Shown here one piece after another: positions 1-10,600 of a stretch of 64,000 nucleotides of DNA. The translations under genes were made by a program, and so were the position numbers. The notes below the pieces were generated by a model, which did not search any database, was not told where the DNA came from, and saw only the letters and a program-made list of their open reading frames with translations. Each line of letters begins with the position of its first letter. The stretch's first letter is position 1. The stretch is taken from the NCBI GenBank assembly GCA_019054805.1, contig JAHQIY010000002.1:9238001-9302000 (forward strand), in the 5' to 3' direction. The DNA is from Brachionus manjavacas. Lineage: Eukaryota > Rotifera > Eurotatoria > Ploima > Brachionidae.

Positions 1-62
1 GAAATTGTTTAACTTTATTTTATTCAAAAATTGATTTTAAATCTTGAGCTCAGTTAAGAAAC
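1..62. repeat. tail of a ~135-bp satellite monomer
   Basis: This is the end of one satellite monomer, carrying the motif CTTGAGCTCAGTTAAGAAAC. It matches 5077-5138 and 13189-13250 almost base for base, so the window opens inside the same satellite-plus-element unit that recurs to the right. At base 63 the satellite stops and an A-rich tract (63-124) leads into the Gypsy element. Confidence 0.85.
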
Positions 63-124
63 AAACAAATAACAATAAAAATAAAAAACAAAAATAAAAA
101 AAATAAAAAAAATAATAATAAAAT

Positions 125-697
125 CTAATTGTGAAGTTCCTTCGTGATTTGGGCTGCGGGTCCCCTTGAGTTCCTAGCTCTTGCCATCGTCGCTGAGAGA
201 CCTATGCCTCTACCTCGCCCAATTACCGCTCTTAACAGGGTGTCGAGGCGGACACTTATTTGGGAGTCGGGGTACAGTTCGATTCCCCGACCTGGCGTGG
301 AGACGAGTGTGTGTTCTGTTTCCTTTTCCGTCTCACTGCTGGTCGTATTTGAAGTGGCGTCTTCTTCTGACCGGCTCCGATCCGTCCGTTCATAGGGTCG
401 GTTAACTGGTACCCAACAGGAAATATAATTTTCCGGACCACAAATCATAATCTGCCCATCGAAGGAAGTGGTCCGGATCATTTGCATGAGCCATTTGTTC
501 TCTTGTCACTTGTTTATTGTTAGGAACAGTATTGGGGTGGGCCGCCTTTCTACGATGCGGCACCTGAGAAGTCCCCCACGCTCACGACCACCATTTACCC
601 AAATCCACTCTTCTACCGCGCAACGGGTGACGTTGACGTCTCGATCGGGACGGACCTCGGACGGAACTTGCTGTTCTGAGCAGAGTTGCTGAGTCAT
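125..697 (-). pseudogene. family 1 ORF3, copy 1 (extra ORF after pol, frame-broken)
   Basis: A coding-like region lies between integrase and the element's 3' end, the place env takes in errantiviruses. It opens with ATG at 695-697 (MTQQLCSEQQ) and runs 63 codons to 506. A second open frame, 125-487, follows in another phase. That second part has an acidic Ser/Thr-rich middle (SEEDATSNTTSS), then a basic RG-rich tail (GRGRGIG) ending KELHN. No transmembrane segment or signal peptide is visible, so it does not look like an envelope protein. Copy 1 has five C at 573-577 where copies 2 and 3 have four, which moves the reading frame. I do not recognise the family. The region is slightly less AT-rich than its surroundings and is kept in all three copies, which argues for a real but decayed ORF. 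Confidence 0.5.
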
Positions 698-873
698 GTT
701 TCAGTTTTGAAAATTAAAAGTTTTGAAAATTTTAAAATGAAATTTTCTCTTTCTTTTTTCACGTGCTAAGGAAAGCACAACTTTCTTACAAAAACTTTCT
801 TTTCAACGTGCCGTTGAGAGCACATCTTTCTTACAAAAAGGTTTTTTTTTTTTTTTTTTTAATAAAAATTAAT
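698..873 (-). other. pol-ORF3 spacer with two stem-loop repeats
   Basis: Non-coding gap between integrase and ORF3. It holds two similar ~45-bp repeats, each with a short hairpin: GTGCT...AGCAC at 763-778 and GTGC...GCAC at 808-823. Each is followed by CTTTCTTACAAAAA on the plus strand. A T-run of about 19 bases (842-860) lies at the integrase side. The arrangement recurs at 5837-5898 and 13949-14010. Confidence 0.7.
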
Positions 874-1865
874 TTAAAAAAATCCTAATACTTTGATATA
901 GTGCAACCGATCTTGTGGCCTCCTAGACCTTTTTGGACGCACGGTGTCTTCTGGTTTACCCCCGTTCAACTCGTTTTTAGCAAAATCCACTTGCCTTCGC
1001 AAATAGTTGTTCGGTACAAAAACGGAGGTACCGGAACCCGATTCGGTACGGTTTTCCGGCTGAGTGTTGTCTTCATTCAGATCTAAAAAATCTGGATCCA
1101 TCCAGTAACTGTCTGGGTTAATTTCAGCAGCGCTGTTATGTATATCGTTGGTTTCGGTAACTTGAGTTTCCGCGTCTGTCGACCATTTAGCTTGGGCGTT
1201 ACCTGAACTGTTCACTGATTCCTCGATCGTTGTTTTATAGAAGGTGTTACTGGGTGGTTTAAAACACCTTTTTAACCTATTAGCGTGGACCAACTGTTTC
1301 TTTTGGTTAGCATCGGCCCGGATCAGGTAATTATTTTCACTTAGGACTTCGACAACGGTGAAAGGCCCTTTCCATTTATGGCTCAGATTTCTTTGACACG
1401 CCCTTCTTGTTAGCTTGCTTTAGCAAGTATACCCTGTCCCCGAGAGCGTAACCAAAAGGCCTTACATTTCGGTCCGCGTAGAATTTAAATTTACTCACTT
1501 TGACGTCTGCATTTTGGGCTACGGTCTCATAACATCTGAGCAGATCGGCTCGGACTTTGCTTGCATACGACAGTAAATCTAAATTCAAATCCAGGTCTGG
1601 GGCAGGGAACAACAAGTCCACGGGTAACTTTGGATTTCGACCATAGATGACTTCAAACGGTGTTAAGCCCGTCGTATGGTGCACCGCAGTGTTATAGGCA
1701 AACGCTAACTTAGGTAGGTATTTGTCCCAGTCCTTTTGTGAGTCGGCCACATAACACGCCAACATTTGTTCCAACGTGCGGTTGAATCTCTCAGTTTCCC
1801 CGTCACATTGCGGATGGTACGCAGATGTCCGCAGTCTTTGAATGTCTAGCAACTCATAGAGCTGA
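874..1865 (-). pseudogene. family 1 integrase C-terminal half, copy 1
   Basis: This encodes the second half of the integrase catalytic core and the C-terminal domain. The catalytic glutamate is in TERFNRTLEQ, followed by YNTAVHHTTGLTPFEVIYG and the GPF module (KWKGPFTVVEVL), which binds DNA in Ty3/Gypsy integrases. The zinc-binding HHCC region and both catalytic aspartates are gone through the 3-kb deletion. A second break near 1378 (an extra A in TCAGATTTC against TCAGTTTC in copy 2) splits the region into 1376-1865 and 874-1378. The tail runs to the stop at 874 with a basic stretch (RPKRSRRPQDRLHY). Upstream it fuses out of frame to gag. Confidence 0.85.
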
Positions 1866-2936
1866 GCTGAAATCTTTCTTTCACCAAATAATCGTAGCGG
1901 CTCTGCTCGAAACTCCCCGTATACACGAAAGCATTTCGTGCCAAGATCCACAGGTTGGTATAGAAATCACGAAAATCCTCACCAGTTTGTTGTTTTCGAT
2001 TGTAGAATTCGGCTTCCGCATCTGTTTGGGAAGCCGGTTGTTGTCCAAACATTTTGACCATCAGTTTTTCTAATTCGAACATATCCACAGGTCCCTTAGG
2101 AACCCTGAATTCGAACCTACTCAGGCAATCGTCGTCCAAAAAGGTTGCCACACAATTCCGAAGATCAGCTTCCATAATTCTGTTGTTTTCAACAAATAAT
2201 TTGAATCGATTCCACCACGTGCGAATATCTTGCTTCAGTGTGAAAATTGTTGGCTTAAACGACCATTCTTTAGACGGCGCCGAATCTTTCGTTGTTTGAA
2301 CTGCCATTAATTTTTGTTCTCCTCCTTGTTGTGTGTATTCGTTAGCACCTTCTTCCGACTCCTTGTATATGTCAAACATTTCGGAATTTTTAAATGGGTT
2401 AATTGGCGTGTCCAAATTAGCATCTCGCCTTCTATAATTAGGGAGAAACACATTTTGTCCTAATGCCTCATTAGACTTAGGCTCATTCCACGACTCTCTG
2501 AAAGGATTTGTTTGGTGCCATTTGTACCCCATTGCATCATCGTTAAAAGAACTCTTTTGTGTTTTGATCGGCTCTAACAAAGATTTTCCCCGTGTTGTTC
2601 CGGCTCAGGACTGCTGTACAAATTTCGACCTGTGTTAGGAAAAGAACGTCCCCGGCTATTCCCACTGAATCCTATTTGATCATCATTTCGCCATTTGTTT
2701 CTCGGTTCGGTTTTGATCGCTGACTTTTCAAAATAATCTTGGCGAACTTTTTCCGGAGTCCCGTTGAACAACTCATTTGTGTTGGCGAATTGAAGACCAG
2801 CATTTTAATTTTTTTTCTGACCAGTCCAGAGGTACATAATGACTTTTAAAGCACTAGCTCCAACAATCATGGTTAAAGCTAGCACAGCTATGAGATAACA
2901 CAGCTGTACGAACAAAAACACGTGTTCATTCAACAT
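1866..2936 (-). pseudogene. family 1 gag, copy 1 (truncated)
   Basis: Gag starts at the ATG at 2934-2936 (MLNEHVFLFVQLCYLIAVLA). An uncharged stretch of about 25 residues is followed by Lys. Next come a polar low-complexity region and the capsid-like domain (WSFKPTIFTLKQDIRTWWNR through FYNRKQQTGEDFRDFYTNLW). The reading is broken in at least two places: a stop near 2806 in the A-run after the membrane segment, and a one-base loss in the C-run near 2586. The 3-kb deletion then removes the end of the capsid and both zinc knuckles. Intact equivalents are in copy 2, so this copy is a decayed sibling. Confidence 0.85.
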
Positions 2937-2963
2937 TGTTTTTTTTTTTTTTTGTAAGCTTAA

Positions 2964-2975
2964 CAGCTGCCACCA
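2964..2975 (-). promoter_or_regulatory. primer binding site, tRNA-Leu type (one mismatch)
   Basis: The minus strand reads TGGTGGCAGCTG. It matches the complement of the 3' end of animal tRNA-Leu genes that end CCGCTGCCACCA in 11 of 12 positions. It lies 27 bases upstream of the gag ATG and directly next to a palindrome, as expected at the end of a 5' LTR. Confidence 0.7.
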
Positions 2976-2999
2976 ATTTAATAGCGTGCGCTATTAAAT
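2976..2999. repeat. palindrome at the primer site
   Basis: A perfect inverted repeat with 11-base arms (ATTTAATAGCG / CGCTATTAAAT) around a central TG directly abuts the primer binding site. It is identical at 11103-11126 and 19205-19228. It may mark the inner LTR end or form a hairpin in the RNA. Confidence 0.85.
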
Positions 3000-4943
3000 A
3001 ACTAAAAAGAGAGAGAGGGAGAGGAAAATAAAAAAACTTTCTTCTCTACTTCTTTATTAAAAATTAAAAATAAAAGTTAAAACAAATATATTTAAGAAAT
3101 CCAGCAAGCTCCCAGAAGGCCGGGGTCTGCTGGAGTGGGTGTTACAAAAGAGACAAGAGTAATTTAAATAAAAAGAAAATTTTTAAATTTAAAATTAAAT
3201 TAATTTAAAGCCATTCTGTACGCGAACATGAGAGAAAACAAAGGTTGGTAAATTTGTGAGTAGCCGTAGTCGTTGTGGCAGAAACGTTTATCTTGGGCCA
3301 CAAGGAGGACCTTTTCTTGAAAATCCAAGTGGTTCACTTTAATTTATTCGTGGAATGGAAAGACTCCCGATAAATTTTTTAGCTGAATATAAATATTTAG
3401 AAAACTACATTTAAAAACGTCCTTGTTTTTTTGTATTTAATTATTATTTTTGTTAAAGTTTTTTTTTACACTTTATATTTTCATTTTTTTGTGTTAAAGA
3501 TTTTCTGATATTATTCTTTTTATTCTAAAATGAGTTTTTTATTTTTCACGTTGTATTACTTTTAAGAAATTTTTAAGAAAGCTGGAATAAATCTAGCTTA
3601 TTTAATGTAAATTCATCAAGAGAGGTATTTTTACCTAGATTAGAATCATTTTAACTATTCTGATCTAATAAAAATTCAATTTTTTAACCCTCTCATTTAA
3701 ATTTAATTTTAAAATGTCCTGCTTTTTCGCTCAAAATCCGAAAATCTGCTCGATTAGATTGGTCTGGCTTTTTTGACTTCTGAAAGAACAGATGTTAAAA
3801 AAGCTAATACGGAAAGTGAAAAAAAAAACAGCTTATTGGGAGGGACTGTAAAAAAGGAATTGGAAGTGTACAAATCGTTTTTTGACTGTTTGTGTAGAAA
3901 AGCAATATTTCTTTTTGTGAAAAACTTAAATGCATTCAAAATGCCTTTTGAAAGGATGAAAAGATCATTATGTTCTAAAAAATTCATTATGAATTAAATA
4001 AGTAATCCTGTCTAAAAGAAATTAAAATTGTTAGTTAAAACAAAAAGAGAGTTGAATTTTCGAAATTCAGTTAATTCTCGTTTCGACACGATCCTTTCCT
4101 TTTTTGCCATAATCCAACAATGCTTGTTTTTTACCGATCTAAATGAGCGTACTAAGAGTGAACAGGAAATGCTTACTCATTAAGCATTTCAAGCGATAAA
4201 GTATGATATTTTTTTTAATATTAAATTTGTAATAGTTAAAATTAAATAATTTAGCTGATTTTTTCAACAATTTTAAAGAAATTTTATTAGTAATACAATG
4301 AGATGAAATGAAAATCGCTTTTTTGATGAAAAAGAACAATATTAGTGATTTTGAGTTTATTTTCTTTCTATTTTTCTTATCCTTTTTATATGTTAAATAA
4401 ATTGAAAAAAAATTATATTTATTTTAATTATTGTTGCGAACAAATCAAATTCACTGTTTAAATAAATTTTTTTTTGATAATTTAAATTGCACCAAAAATT
4501 TATATTTGCTTTCATTCTGTATTTAACATTTAAAACAATTGTCAAACTAGCTGTCGAGTTAAAAAAAAAAATGAAATTTCAATGGGGCATTGAAAAACAA
4601 GGCAAAAACAATTATTTACAAATAAAACTTTCATTTTAGATTTAAGTCAGACAAAATTAAAGAAAATGATTAATAAAAATGACCTCTTAATGAATTAATT
4701 TAAGTTTTATAATCCTTTAAATAAATAAAAATAAAAAATTATATATCACTTCGATTTTAAAGGGTTTACTTATTTAAATCCTAATTTAAATTTAATTTAA
4801 ATTAAATTTACATATTAATTCATATTTTGACATTTTTATTCTTTTTCATTATTTTTAATTATCTTTTACGATACATTTTCAAAAAACTTTTCAATTGATT
4901 TTTTTTTACTTGAAAATTTTTCTTTTAAAACTTAAAAAGATAT
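3000..4943 (-). other. family 1 non-coding 5' region, LTR-like, copy 1
   Basis: About 1.94 kb of AT-rich DNA upstream of gag holds no credible gene. On the minus strand, 4390-4383 reads TATAAAAA followed by GG, a possible TATA box. Two GC-richer hairpins stand out: TTGTGGC...GCCACAA at 3273-3303, and CCAGCA...TGCTGG at 3101-3133. All three copies repeat the region. It is placed where a 5' LTR plus leader should be, but no matching copy lies on the 3' side of any element, so LTR status is unproven. Short ORFs on both strands around 3754-3997 look like chance. Confidence 0.55.
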
Positions 4944-5138
4944 CAAATTGTTTAATTTTATTAAATTAAAAAGCAAAATTTAATCTTGAGCTCAATTAAG
5001 TAACGAGACGCATTTATAAAATTAAGCTTTTGAGTTAGATATGGTTAAACAAATTCATAACTTGAAAGAGAGAATTGAAATTGTTTAACTTTATTTTATT
5101 CAAAAATTGATTTTAAATCTTGAGCTCAGTTAAGAAAC
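4944..5138. repeat. satellite linker between copies 1 and 2
   Basis: About 1.5 monomers of the ~135-bp satellite, recognisable by AATCTTGAGCTCAATTAAGT, ACGCATTTATAAAATTAAGC and AGATATGGTTAAACA. They join the 5' side of copy 1 to the 3' side of copy 2. An equivalent linker is at 13055-13250, so the amplified unit includes both element and satellite. Confidence 0.85.
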
Positions 5139-5200
5139 AAACAAATAACAATAAAAATAAAAAACAAAAATAAAAAAAATAAAAAAAATAATAATAAAAT

Positions 5201-5772
5201 CTAATTGTGAAGTTCCTTCGTGATTTGGGCTGCGGGTCCCCTTGAGTTCCTAGCTCTTGCCATCGTCGCTGAGAGACCTATGCCTCTACCTCGCCCAATT
5301 ACCGCTCTTAACAGGGTGTCGAGGCGGACACTTATTTGGGAGTCGGGGTACAGTTCGATTCCCCGACCTGGCGTGGAGACGAGTGTGTGTTCTGTTTCCT
5401 TTTCCGTCTCACTGCTGGTCGTATTTGAAGTGGCGTCTTCTTCTGACCGGCTCCGATCCGTCCGTTCATAGGGTCGGTTAACTGGTACCCAACAGGAAAT
5501 ATAATTTTCCGGACCACAAATCATAATCTGCCCATCGAAGGAAGTGGTCCGGATCATTTGCATGAGCCATTTGTTCTCTTGTCACTTGTTTATTGTTAGG
5601 AACAGTATTGGGGTGGGCCGCCTTTCTACGATGCGGCACCTGAGAAGTCCCCACGCTCACGACCACCATTTACCCAAATCCACTCTTCTACCGCGCAACG
5701 GGTGACGTTGACGTCTCGATCGGGACGGACCTCGGACGGAACTTGCTGTTCTGAGCAGAGTTGCTGAGTCAT
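5201..5772 (-). pseudogene. family 1 ORF3, copy 2
   Basis: Same extra ORF as in copy 1, starting at the ATG at 5770-5772. With four C at 5649-5652 the first frame stops after 48 codons at 5626. Two other frames then stay open over the rest: one to 5478 (includes DPDHFLRWADYDLWSGKLYF) and one from about 5563 to 5201 (acidic Ser/Thr-rich middle, RG-rich tail). Three open phases in succession suggest one ancestral protein with two frame changes, or sequencing errors at homopolymers. No known domain is recognised and no membrane segment is seen. It begins 177 bases after the integrase stop, so an internal start or a spliced RNA would be needed to express it. Confidence 0.5.
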
Positions 5773-5836
5773 GTTTCAGTTTTGAAAATTAAAAGTTTTG
5801 AAAATTTTAAAATGAAATTTTCTCTTTCTTTTTTCA

Positions 5837-5898
5837 CGTGCTAAGGAAAGCACAACTTTCTTACAAAAACTTTCTTTTCAACGTGCCGTTGAGAGCAC
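5837..5898 (-). other. twin stem-loops in pol-ORF3 spacer, copy 2
   Basis: Two hairpins, GTGCT...AGCAC at 5838-5853 and GTGC...GCAC at 5883-5898, lie in ~45-bp direct repeats with the shared tail CTTTCTTACAAAAA. The second repeat differs in its loop but keeps the stem. A T-run of about 19 bases follows. Confidence 0.7.
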
Positions 5899-5948
5899 AT
5901 CTTTCTTACAAAAAGGTTTTTTTTTTTTTTTTTTTAATAAAAATTAAT

Positions 5949-7180
5949 TTAAAAAAATCCTAATACTTTGATATAGTGCAACCGATCTTGTGGCCTCCTA
6001 GACCTTTTTGGACGCACGGTGTCTTCTAGTTTACCCCCGTTCAACTCGTTTTTAGCAACATCCACTTGCCTTCGCAAATAGTTGTTCGGTTCAAAAACGG
6101 AGGTACCGGAACCCGATTCGGTACGGTTTTCCGGCTGAGTGTTGTCTTCATTCAGATCTAAAAAATCTGGATCCATCCAGTAACTGTCTGAGTTAATTCC
6201 AGCAGCGCTGTTATGTATGTCGTTGGTTTCGGTAACTTGAGTTTCCGCGTCTGTCGACCATTTAGCTTGGGCGTTACCTGAACTGTTCACTGATTCCTCG
6301 ATCATTGTTTTATAGTAGGTGTTACTGGGTGGTTTAAAACACCTTTTTAACCTATTAGCGTGGACCAACTGTTTCTTTTGGTTAGCATCGGCCCGGATCA
6401 GGTAATTATTTTCACTTAGGACTTCGACAACGGTGAAAGGCCCTTTCCATTTATGGCTCAGTTTCTTTGACACGCCCTTCTTGTTAGCTTGCTTTAGCAA
6501 GTATACCCTGTCCCCGAGAGCGTAACCAAAAGGCCTTACATTTCGGTCCGCGTAGAATTTAAATTTACTCACTTTGACGTCTGCATTTTGGGCTACGGTC
6601 TCATAACATCTGAGCAGATCGGCTCGGACTTTGCTTGCATACGACAGTAAATCTAAATTCAAATCCAGGTCTGGGGCAGGGAACAACAAGTCCACGGGTA
6701 ACTTTGGATTTCGACCATAGATGACTTCAAACGGTGTTAAGCCCGTCGTATGGTGCACCGCAGTGTTATAGGCAAACGCTAACTTAGGTAGGTATTTGTC
6801 CCAGTCTTTTTGTGAGTCGGCCACATAACACGCCAACATTTGTTCCAACGTGCGGTTGAATCTCTCAGTTTCCCCGTCACATTGCGGATGGTACGCAGAT
6901 GTCCGCAGTCTTTGAATGTCTAGCAACTCATAGAGCTGATTCATCAGTTCCGATTGGAAGTTGGTTCCTCTGTCCGACAGCGCAGCTTCAGGTACACCAT
7001 GCCGACAGATAAATTGAATCAAACAATCCGCCACTTCTTCCGCCTTTTGCGACTTCAGCGGAAACAGCTCCACGAATTTTGAAAAATGGCAGACAATCAC
7101 CAAGATGTAAAAAGAATCGCTTTCTGTCCGGGGTAACGGACCCAATATGTCTATGTTATTAAACGGAAAGGTCTGCTGGA
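5949..7180 (-). pseudogene. family 1 integrase core and C-terminus, copy 2
   Basis: DDE integrase that joins retrotransposon cDNA to target DNA. The first catalytic Asp is in IDILGPLPR, just upstream of residue 1 of the clear frame (7145). The second is D58 in LSDRGTNF and the Glu is E94 in TERFNRTL, which gives D-35-E spacing. The GPF domain (KWKGPFTVVEVL) is at about residues 232-243. The tail ends with a basic RPKRSRRPQDRL segment at the stop codon 5949-5951. The core itself is intact, but it is out of frame with the zinc-binding part upstream: one base appears to be missing near 7180. The same break is in copy 3, so it predates their separation or reflects a frameshift used in expression. 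Confidence 0.88.
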
Positions 7181-7605
7181 CCTAATCGGAACTATGGGCT
7201 GCTTGGTATAATTTTTTGGGGCTTTTACTAATGCGCATTGATCGCATTGCTGGATATACTCGGCTACATCTTTTAAGTATTTGGGCCAGTAGAACCTATG
7301 TCTGATTTTGTCGGTTGTTTTATCTACCCCAAGGTGTCCCCTGAACGGATCGTTATGAACCTTTCTTAGGACTTCTGTTCGATCCTTTACCGGGACCACA
7401 TATTGATAATGTATCCCAGACTCATCTTTGTCATAACGCCGATAAACGTTTTTTCCGAAAATTTTAAAACGCCCAAATTGGCACCAGTAGATAAAAAGTT
7501 CTGGATTTGTTTTGTCACATGTATCCGGTCTCGCCCTTGTTCTTATCCAACTGTGCAGCTCTGCTATAGCATCATCCTCGAGCTGGTCTTCATTGAAATC
7601 GGTTT
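7151..7605 (-). pseudogene. family 1 integrase N-terminal part, copy 2
   Basis: This links RNase H to the integrase core. It contains the HHCC zinc-binding domain: H-x-x-x-H in HNDPFRGHLG, then RFYWPKYLKDVAEYIQQC and C in QCDQCALVKA. The frame is open from about 7605 to the stop near 7151. It is offset by one base from the gag-pol frame at a run of six T (GGTTTTTTC, minus strand). It is also offset from the integrase core near 7180. Without both shifts a continuous polyprotein is impossible. Copy 3 is identical in this respect. Confidence 0.85.
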
Positions 7606-10600
7606 GTTGAAAAAACCAGATTATTAATCACCACTCCTGGGTCCCTAGTGCTCTCTTCCTCCACGTCGTTTTCTTCTTCTAACAGCCATCTAGACAGTGC
7701 ATCCGCGTTACCGTTCTCATGGCCTTTGCGGTATTTAATATCGAACTCGTACATCCGTAGTTCGATCAACCACCTTGTTAACCTGGGCGCTGGCTCCTTA
7801 AGATTTTTTAACCAAACCAAGGGCTTATGGTCGGTAACAATAATAAATTTCCTGCCATAGAGATAATGTTTGAAATGTTCAATGGCTAACACTATCGCTA
7901 ACAGTTCTCGCTCAGACGCTGAATGCTTTCTTTGCTGCTTCGTAAATCTTTTACTCCAGTAAGCCACAGGTCTCCACGATCCTTTATATTTTTGACTTAA
8001 AACGGCCCCAGCGCTGTGTTCGCTCGCATCCGTTTCCAGTCTAAAATCTTCCTCGAAGTCTGGAAGTATTAGAACACCTTTTTTCCCATCATCTGGTGTT
8101 GTAAGACATGTCCGGATCTCATCGAAACTTGCTTTTCTCTTCTTGTTCCAATCAAAATTCTTACTTTTTTCGGTTGCCTCGTGCAGTGGTCCTGCTATTT
8201 CAGCAAAACCCTTAACAAAACGTCGATAATGGTTCGCCAGTCCCAAAAAACTCTGTAATTGTTTGATGGTTTTAGGTCTTTCATATCTGAACAAAACTTC
8301 TATTTTACTGGGGGAGGGCTTTACAGTGCCATTACAGATGACATGGCCGAGATATTCAATGGCTGAGACGAACCACTCGCATTTCTCCCAGTTAATTTTT
8401 AAAACTGCAGCTCGGATCCGTTCAAGCACTGTCCGTACGTGAATGTAATGCTCCTCCAACGTCTTCGAGAAAATGATAATGTCGTCCAAATAGACAAGGC
8501 AAAAAACGTTCAGGATTCCTTTAAGTGCTTTTTCCATTGTCCGCTGAAACGTCGCCGGTGCATTTGTCAGCCCGAACGACATGACGTTGAATTCAAATAA
8601 ACCAAATTCGGTGATGAATGCAGTTTTCGGCTTGTCATCCTCCTTAATTCTAATCTGATGATAGCCCGAAGTCAAATCCAATTTTGAAAATTTAGTCGCT
8701 CCGTTCAGCAGGGCAATCAACGTTTCAATTTTTGGAAGTGGATAGCTATCCTTGGTGGTAACCTCATTAAGTTTCCGATAATCGATACACAAGCGAATTT
8801 TCCCATTAGTTTTCTTAATTAACACTATGGGGGAGGCCCATGGAGAATCGCTTTCTCGGATCAGATCTGCCATCAACATGTCATCGATTTGCTTTTTGAC
8901 TTCGTCACGCGGCGAGAAAGGGATCCTTCTTGCGGGCTGTCTTATGGGTTTATTGTTAATTAATTCTAACCCATGTTCGCAAATGTTCGTTTCTGTTATC
9001 GAATTCAAGTCTTTTCCTATAATATCGGAGAACTCGTCTTCAATTATTAACTTGTACGTAGCAGCATTTACAGTCCCGATGTTTGCCGGCTCTTCCACCG
9101 TTCCGGAGTTATCACCTTCTAAATCGGGCACTTTTGTAAAGTTGCAAGTTAAAATTTTGCCTGAGATTTTCTGTGACAGCGCGGACCTGATGCATTCCAG
9201 ATAGTCCTTTATGTCTGCAAGTTTAAAGGCTACGTCTAACCCGAGTAAACAGTCGTTTACCAGTTCATCCACTACAATTATTTCCACCTCACTCTCAAAA
9301 CTTATCAATTTCACGGAACATTTTCCCTTTCCAATTACTTTGACGGGGCCACCCACACAAGTCTCCAAAGTTTCATCCAACGGTTCCAAGGCTGCATCGG
9401 GTGTCTTACAATGATCCCAGATTCGCTTCGCAACTATTATACTAACCGTCCCAGTGTCTAGTAGGAAACTCACGGGTTTGCTGTTCATTTCCAAAGTTCC
9501 CGCGATACTTTTGTCAAACATTATCTGGTTGATTACTTGATTAGACAGGCTCTGCTCTACTCTATTCTTATTACCCAGCATTGACAGTTTCATTTGGTTT
9601 TTTCTTGAATAGCAGTCTGCTATCAGATGACCTGGTTTTCCACAGTGCAGGCATAATTTTCCATTTCCTTGTGAGGTTGGTTGTTCAAATTGCTCTCGCA
9701 TTTTCGGACTAGATTCATTCATTTGATTCTTCCTTAGGTAACAGTCGGCTCCCCAATGACCTTTTTTGCCGCAGAAAAAACATACCTTCTCACCGCTTGG
9801 ATTGTTATATTGGTCAATTTGGTTAGTTTCGTTGTCTCCCATTTTTTCCGAGCCGATCGGATTATGTTGGTTTCTGTTTAAAATTTGATGCCTGGCATAT
9901 GTTTGAACCACTAAGTCATACGCCTCAGAGCAAGTTTGTGGATTCGAAACATCGACTCTCCAAAATACTGCTTTTTCGCTCAGGCCGGTGATAAATCTTT
10001 CTTTCACCAAATAATCGTAGCGGCTCTGCTCGAAACTCCCCGTATACACGAAAGCATTTCGTGCCAAGATCCACAGGTTGGTATAGAAATCACGAAAATC
10101 CTCACCAGTTTGTTGTTTTCGATTGTAGAATTCGGCTTCCGCATCTGTTTGGGAAGCCGGTTGTTGTCCAAACATTTTGACCATCAGTTTTTCTAATTCG
10201 AACATATCCACAGGTCCCTTAGGAACCCTGAATTCGAACCTACTCAGGCAATCGTCGTCCAAAAAGGTTGCCACACAATTCCGAAGATTAGCTTCCATAA
10301 TTCTGTTGTTTTCAACAAATAATTTGAATCGATTCCACCACGTGCGAATATCTTGCTTCAGTGTGAAAATTGTTGGCTTAAACGACCATTCTTTAGACGG
10401 CGCCGAATCTTTCGTTGTTTGAACTGCCATTAATTTTTGTTCTCCTCCTTGTTGTGTGTATTCGTTAGCACCTTCTTCCGACTCCTTGTATATGTCAAAC
10501 ATTTCGGAATTTTTAAATGGGTTAATTGGCGTGTCCAAATTAGCATCTCGCCTTCTATAATTAGGGAGAAACACATTTTGTCCTAATGCCTCATTAGACT

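Larger units (their letters stand above)
63..4943 (-). mobile_element. Ty3/Gypsy family 1, copy 1 (internally deleted)
   Basis: Minus-strand Ty3/Gypsy copy with the order 5' leader, primer site, gag, integrase C-terminal half, ORF3. Compared with copy 2 it lacks about 3.05 kb, equivalent to 6940-9992. That segment holds the Gag C-terminus, zinc knuckles, protease, RT, RNase H and the integrase N-terminal part. The junction at 1865/1866 carries a 4-base duplicate of GCTG. Outside the deletion it is almost identical to copies 2 and 3. It is closer to copy 3 than to copy 2: both share the same gag start patch and the same substitutions near 950-1140. It cannot move by itself. Confidence 0.9.

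Noticed and set aside
266..291. tRNA-like T-arm (GTCGGGG...CCCCGAC with AGTTCGATTCC, close to a pol III B box) on the plus strand, repeated in all three copies
   Set aside because: No acceptor, D or anticodon arm can be built around it, and it lies inside the ORF3 region on the other strand. Probably chance.
3754..3997. Overlapping ~75-codon ORFs on both strands in the family 1 non-coding region
   Set aside because: Low-complexity Lys/Phe-rich translation in AT-rich DNA, broken by indels in copy 3, and no known motif.
7590..7605. Programmed +1 frameshift at GGTTTTTTC
   Set aside because: Not accepted as established: no known slippery signal of this type, it lies between RNase H and integrase, and a T-run error or shared mutation explains it as well. 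Kept as a question in the findings.
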